Source of the DNA: JBHIAG01 sp046758465
GTDB taxonomy: Bacteria; Acidobacteriota; Terriglobia; Acidiferrales; 2-02-FULL-67-57
Reading direction: 5' to 3'
DNA length: 22,058 nt
NCBI GenBank assembly: GCA_046758465.1
Contig: JBHIAG010000027.1
Coordinates: forward strand, 1-22,058
Shown here: piece by piece, positions 21,037 to 22,058 of the stretch
Layout: each line of letters begins with the position of its first letter
How positions within the stretch are numbered: position 1 is the stretch's first letter
Translations under genes and position numbers: made by a program
Notes under the pieces: generated by a model
What the model was told of the DNA's origin: nothing
Seen by the model: only the letters and a program-made list of their open reading frames with translations
Databases searched by the model: none

Positions 21037-22058
21037 AGCGCTGGAGCACAGTCGGGCTGAGCGCACTGCTCGCGGCGCTTTTGTGGCTGCCGCTGCCGGC
21101 AGGCGGACAACGCGCCTTCCAGATCGTACTCGTCCTGACGGTGCCGAGCGAGGAGCCGGTGTTAACGGCTGCGCTCTCGGCCGACGGACGGGTCGCCTAT
21201 GCGATTCAAAAGAGCGTTGAGTTCGGCGAGCGCACGCAGCGGCGGGCTGAGGTATATGTGATGGTGCTCACCGGCAAGCAAAAGAAGAAGCGAATCGTCC
21301 GGGACACTTATCTCCGCGGTCCTCGCCGACGGCCCATGCCCTTCTCGGTGGAGCGGATCAACTGGTCGCCCGACGCTTCCAAGCTCGCGGTCGAACTCCG
21401 CGTCCGCCGGGGCCGCACGGCGGTGTTTTTGTTCAAGAGCACGGGCGGTGAGGTGAAGCTGCGCGACCGCGGGAACTCCATGGTCGGCTACGGGGCCACT
21501 TGGCTCGCCGACAACCGCTCGGTGGGGATACTCTACGAGGCGGTGGCGCCGCGCTTGCTCCACGGCGTCTTGCTGGTGCGCGTCGAGGGCGGGCGCATGA
21601 TTCGGTTGTTTCGTCCGCGCAACTTTGCCGCCGTGGCCTGGGTGCCGGGGAAAATGCAAGCGGTGTTGGTGGAGCGCGATAAAGATTTCGCCCAGCCGCC
21701 CCGGCTGCTGCTGGGCGATTTGAGCTCGGGCGAGGTGGCTGACCTCGGCGCCGCACCTGATTATTTGGGCGGGCTGCGCACGACACCTGATGGAGAACGG
21801 TTCTCCTACTTTGTGGAGCAAAACAAGCTGCTGGTGCGCACACTTAGGGGCGAGGAGGCCGGCAGCGTTGCCATCCCGTTTGCGCGCTATGAATGGTTGG
21901 CCGGGGGCGGGCTGGTCTTTCTCGAACCCGAAAAGCCGGGGCTGCCCACCGGCTGGCTGGCGGCGTGGGATCCCGAGACGCAAGCGAGCGAGCGGCTGCT
22001 GCCGGAGGAACTCATCCAAGCTTTCTGGGTTGCGCCTGACGGCTCCTACCTCGCCGTG
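21033..22058 (+). CDS. secreted beta-propeller-like protein, 3' end outside window
   Basis: An open frame of 342 codons runs from the ATG at 21033 to the end of the window with no stop, so the gene is partial. The first residues form a signal peptide: basic MKRW, a hydrophobic core (about 8-20), then LPAGGQ with likely cleavage near residues 23-25. The rest shows repeated propeller-blade signatures of the TolB/WD40-like kind: LSADGRVAYA (48-57), WSPDASKLAV (111-120), TTPDGERFSY (250-259) and VAPDGSYLAV (333-342). A periplasmic or exported beta-propeller is inferred. No catalytic motif is visible. The start overlaps the rarA stop (ATGA), so it is translationally coupled to rarA, although a secreted propeller has no evident link to replication repair. 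A 285-residue reading frame on the opposite strand is a shadow of this gene. Confidence 0.75.
   Translation, partial: MKRWSTVGLSALLAALLWLPLPAGGQRAFQIVLVLTVPSEEPVLTAALSADGRVAYAIQKSVEFGERTQRRAEVYVMVLTGKQKKKRIVRDTYLRGPRRRPMPFSVERINWSPDASKLAVELRVRRGRTAVFLFKSTGGEVKLRDRGNSMVGYGATWLADNRSVGILYEAVAPRLLHGVLLVRVEGGRMIRLFRPRNFAAVAWVPGKMQAVLVERDKDFAQPPRLLLGDLSSGEVADLGAAPDYLGGLRTTPDGERFSYFVEQNKLLVRTLRGEEAGSVAIPFARYEWLAGGGLVFLEPEKPGLPTGWLAAWDPETQASERLLPEELIQAFWVAPDGSYLAV

Noticed and set aside
21162..22019. 285-codon minus-strand reading frame at the window end
   Set aside because: The plus strand carries a coupled gene with a signal peptide and propeller repeats; the minus frame is rich in His, Arg, Gln and Pro without motifs.
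1..22058. tRNA genes, rRNA, CRISPR arrays, phage or toxin-antitoxin genes
   Set aside because: None seen: no cloverleaf with a T-loop, no regularly spaced repeats, and all major frames are accounted for by core genes.

Overview
The window is about 22 kb of dense, GC-rich bacterial chromosome made almost entirely of core genes. An LptE-type lipoprotein (LPS export), a CorC-type membrane protein and phosphatidylethanolamine synthesis genes indicate a diderm (Gram-negative) bacterium. The mix of a phoH-ybeY-corC-era cluster, a tsaB-rimI-psd-pssA cluster, an NtrY/NtrX pair and a repeat of the 'SFRAKRGI' spurious-translation type suggests Acidobacteriota or a relative. That assignment is inference; there is no rRNA gene here to test it.

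Layout. (1) 120-4402, plus strand: an endonuclease III-like glycosylase overlapping an NtrY-like sensor kinase, followed by an NtrX/NtrC-type sigma-54 activator. (2) 4416-8099, minus strand: phoH > ybeY > corC-like > era, joined by short gaps and an ATGA overlap (ribosome maturation, RNA metabolism, membrane transport). (3) 8287-8595, plus: rpsT, convergent with and overlapping holA. (4) 8592-13747, minus: a seven-gene run tsaB > rimI-like > psd > pssA > asd-like > lptE > holA with almost every junction overlapping; it mixes tRNA t6A synthesis, phospholipid synthesis, LPS transport and the replicase clamp loader. (5) 13837-17616, plus: mutS and anmK, divergent from tsaB. (6) 17617-17828: a short region that looks like a small inserted element with terminal inverted repeats and CTAG on each side. 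(7) 17829-18464, minus: a TsaC/Sua5-type gene; 18600-19403, plus: a TrmH/SpoU RNA methyltransferase. (8) 19404-19698: no convincing gene, but rich in complementary segments; a candidate structured RNA (possibly 6S RNA) just before rarA. (9) 19699-end, plus: rarA and, coupled to it by an ATGA overlap, a secreted beta-propeller-like protein running off the window end.

No new multi-gene system is evident. The points most worth a second look are: a RimI-family acetyltransferase whose acetyl-CoA-binding motif is cleanly missing in frame; an aspartate-semialdehyde-dehydrogenase-like protein without its catalytic cysteine; the MITE-like element inserted at the tsaC stop codon; the structured RNA candidate before rarA; and the uncharacterised secreted protein coupled to rarA. 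All coordinates, motifs and pairings were read by eye; family assignments rest on recognised motifs, not on database searches.
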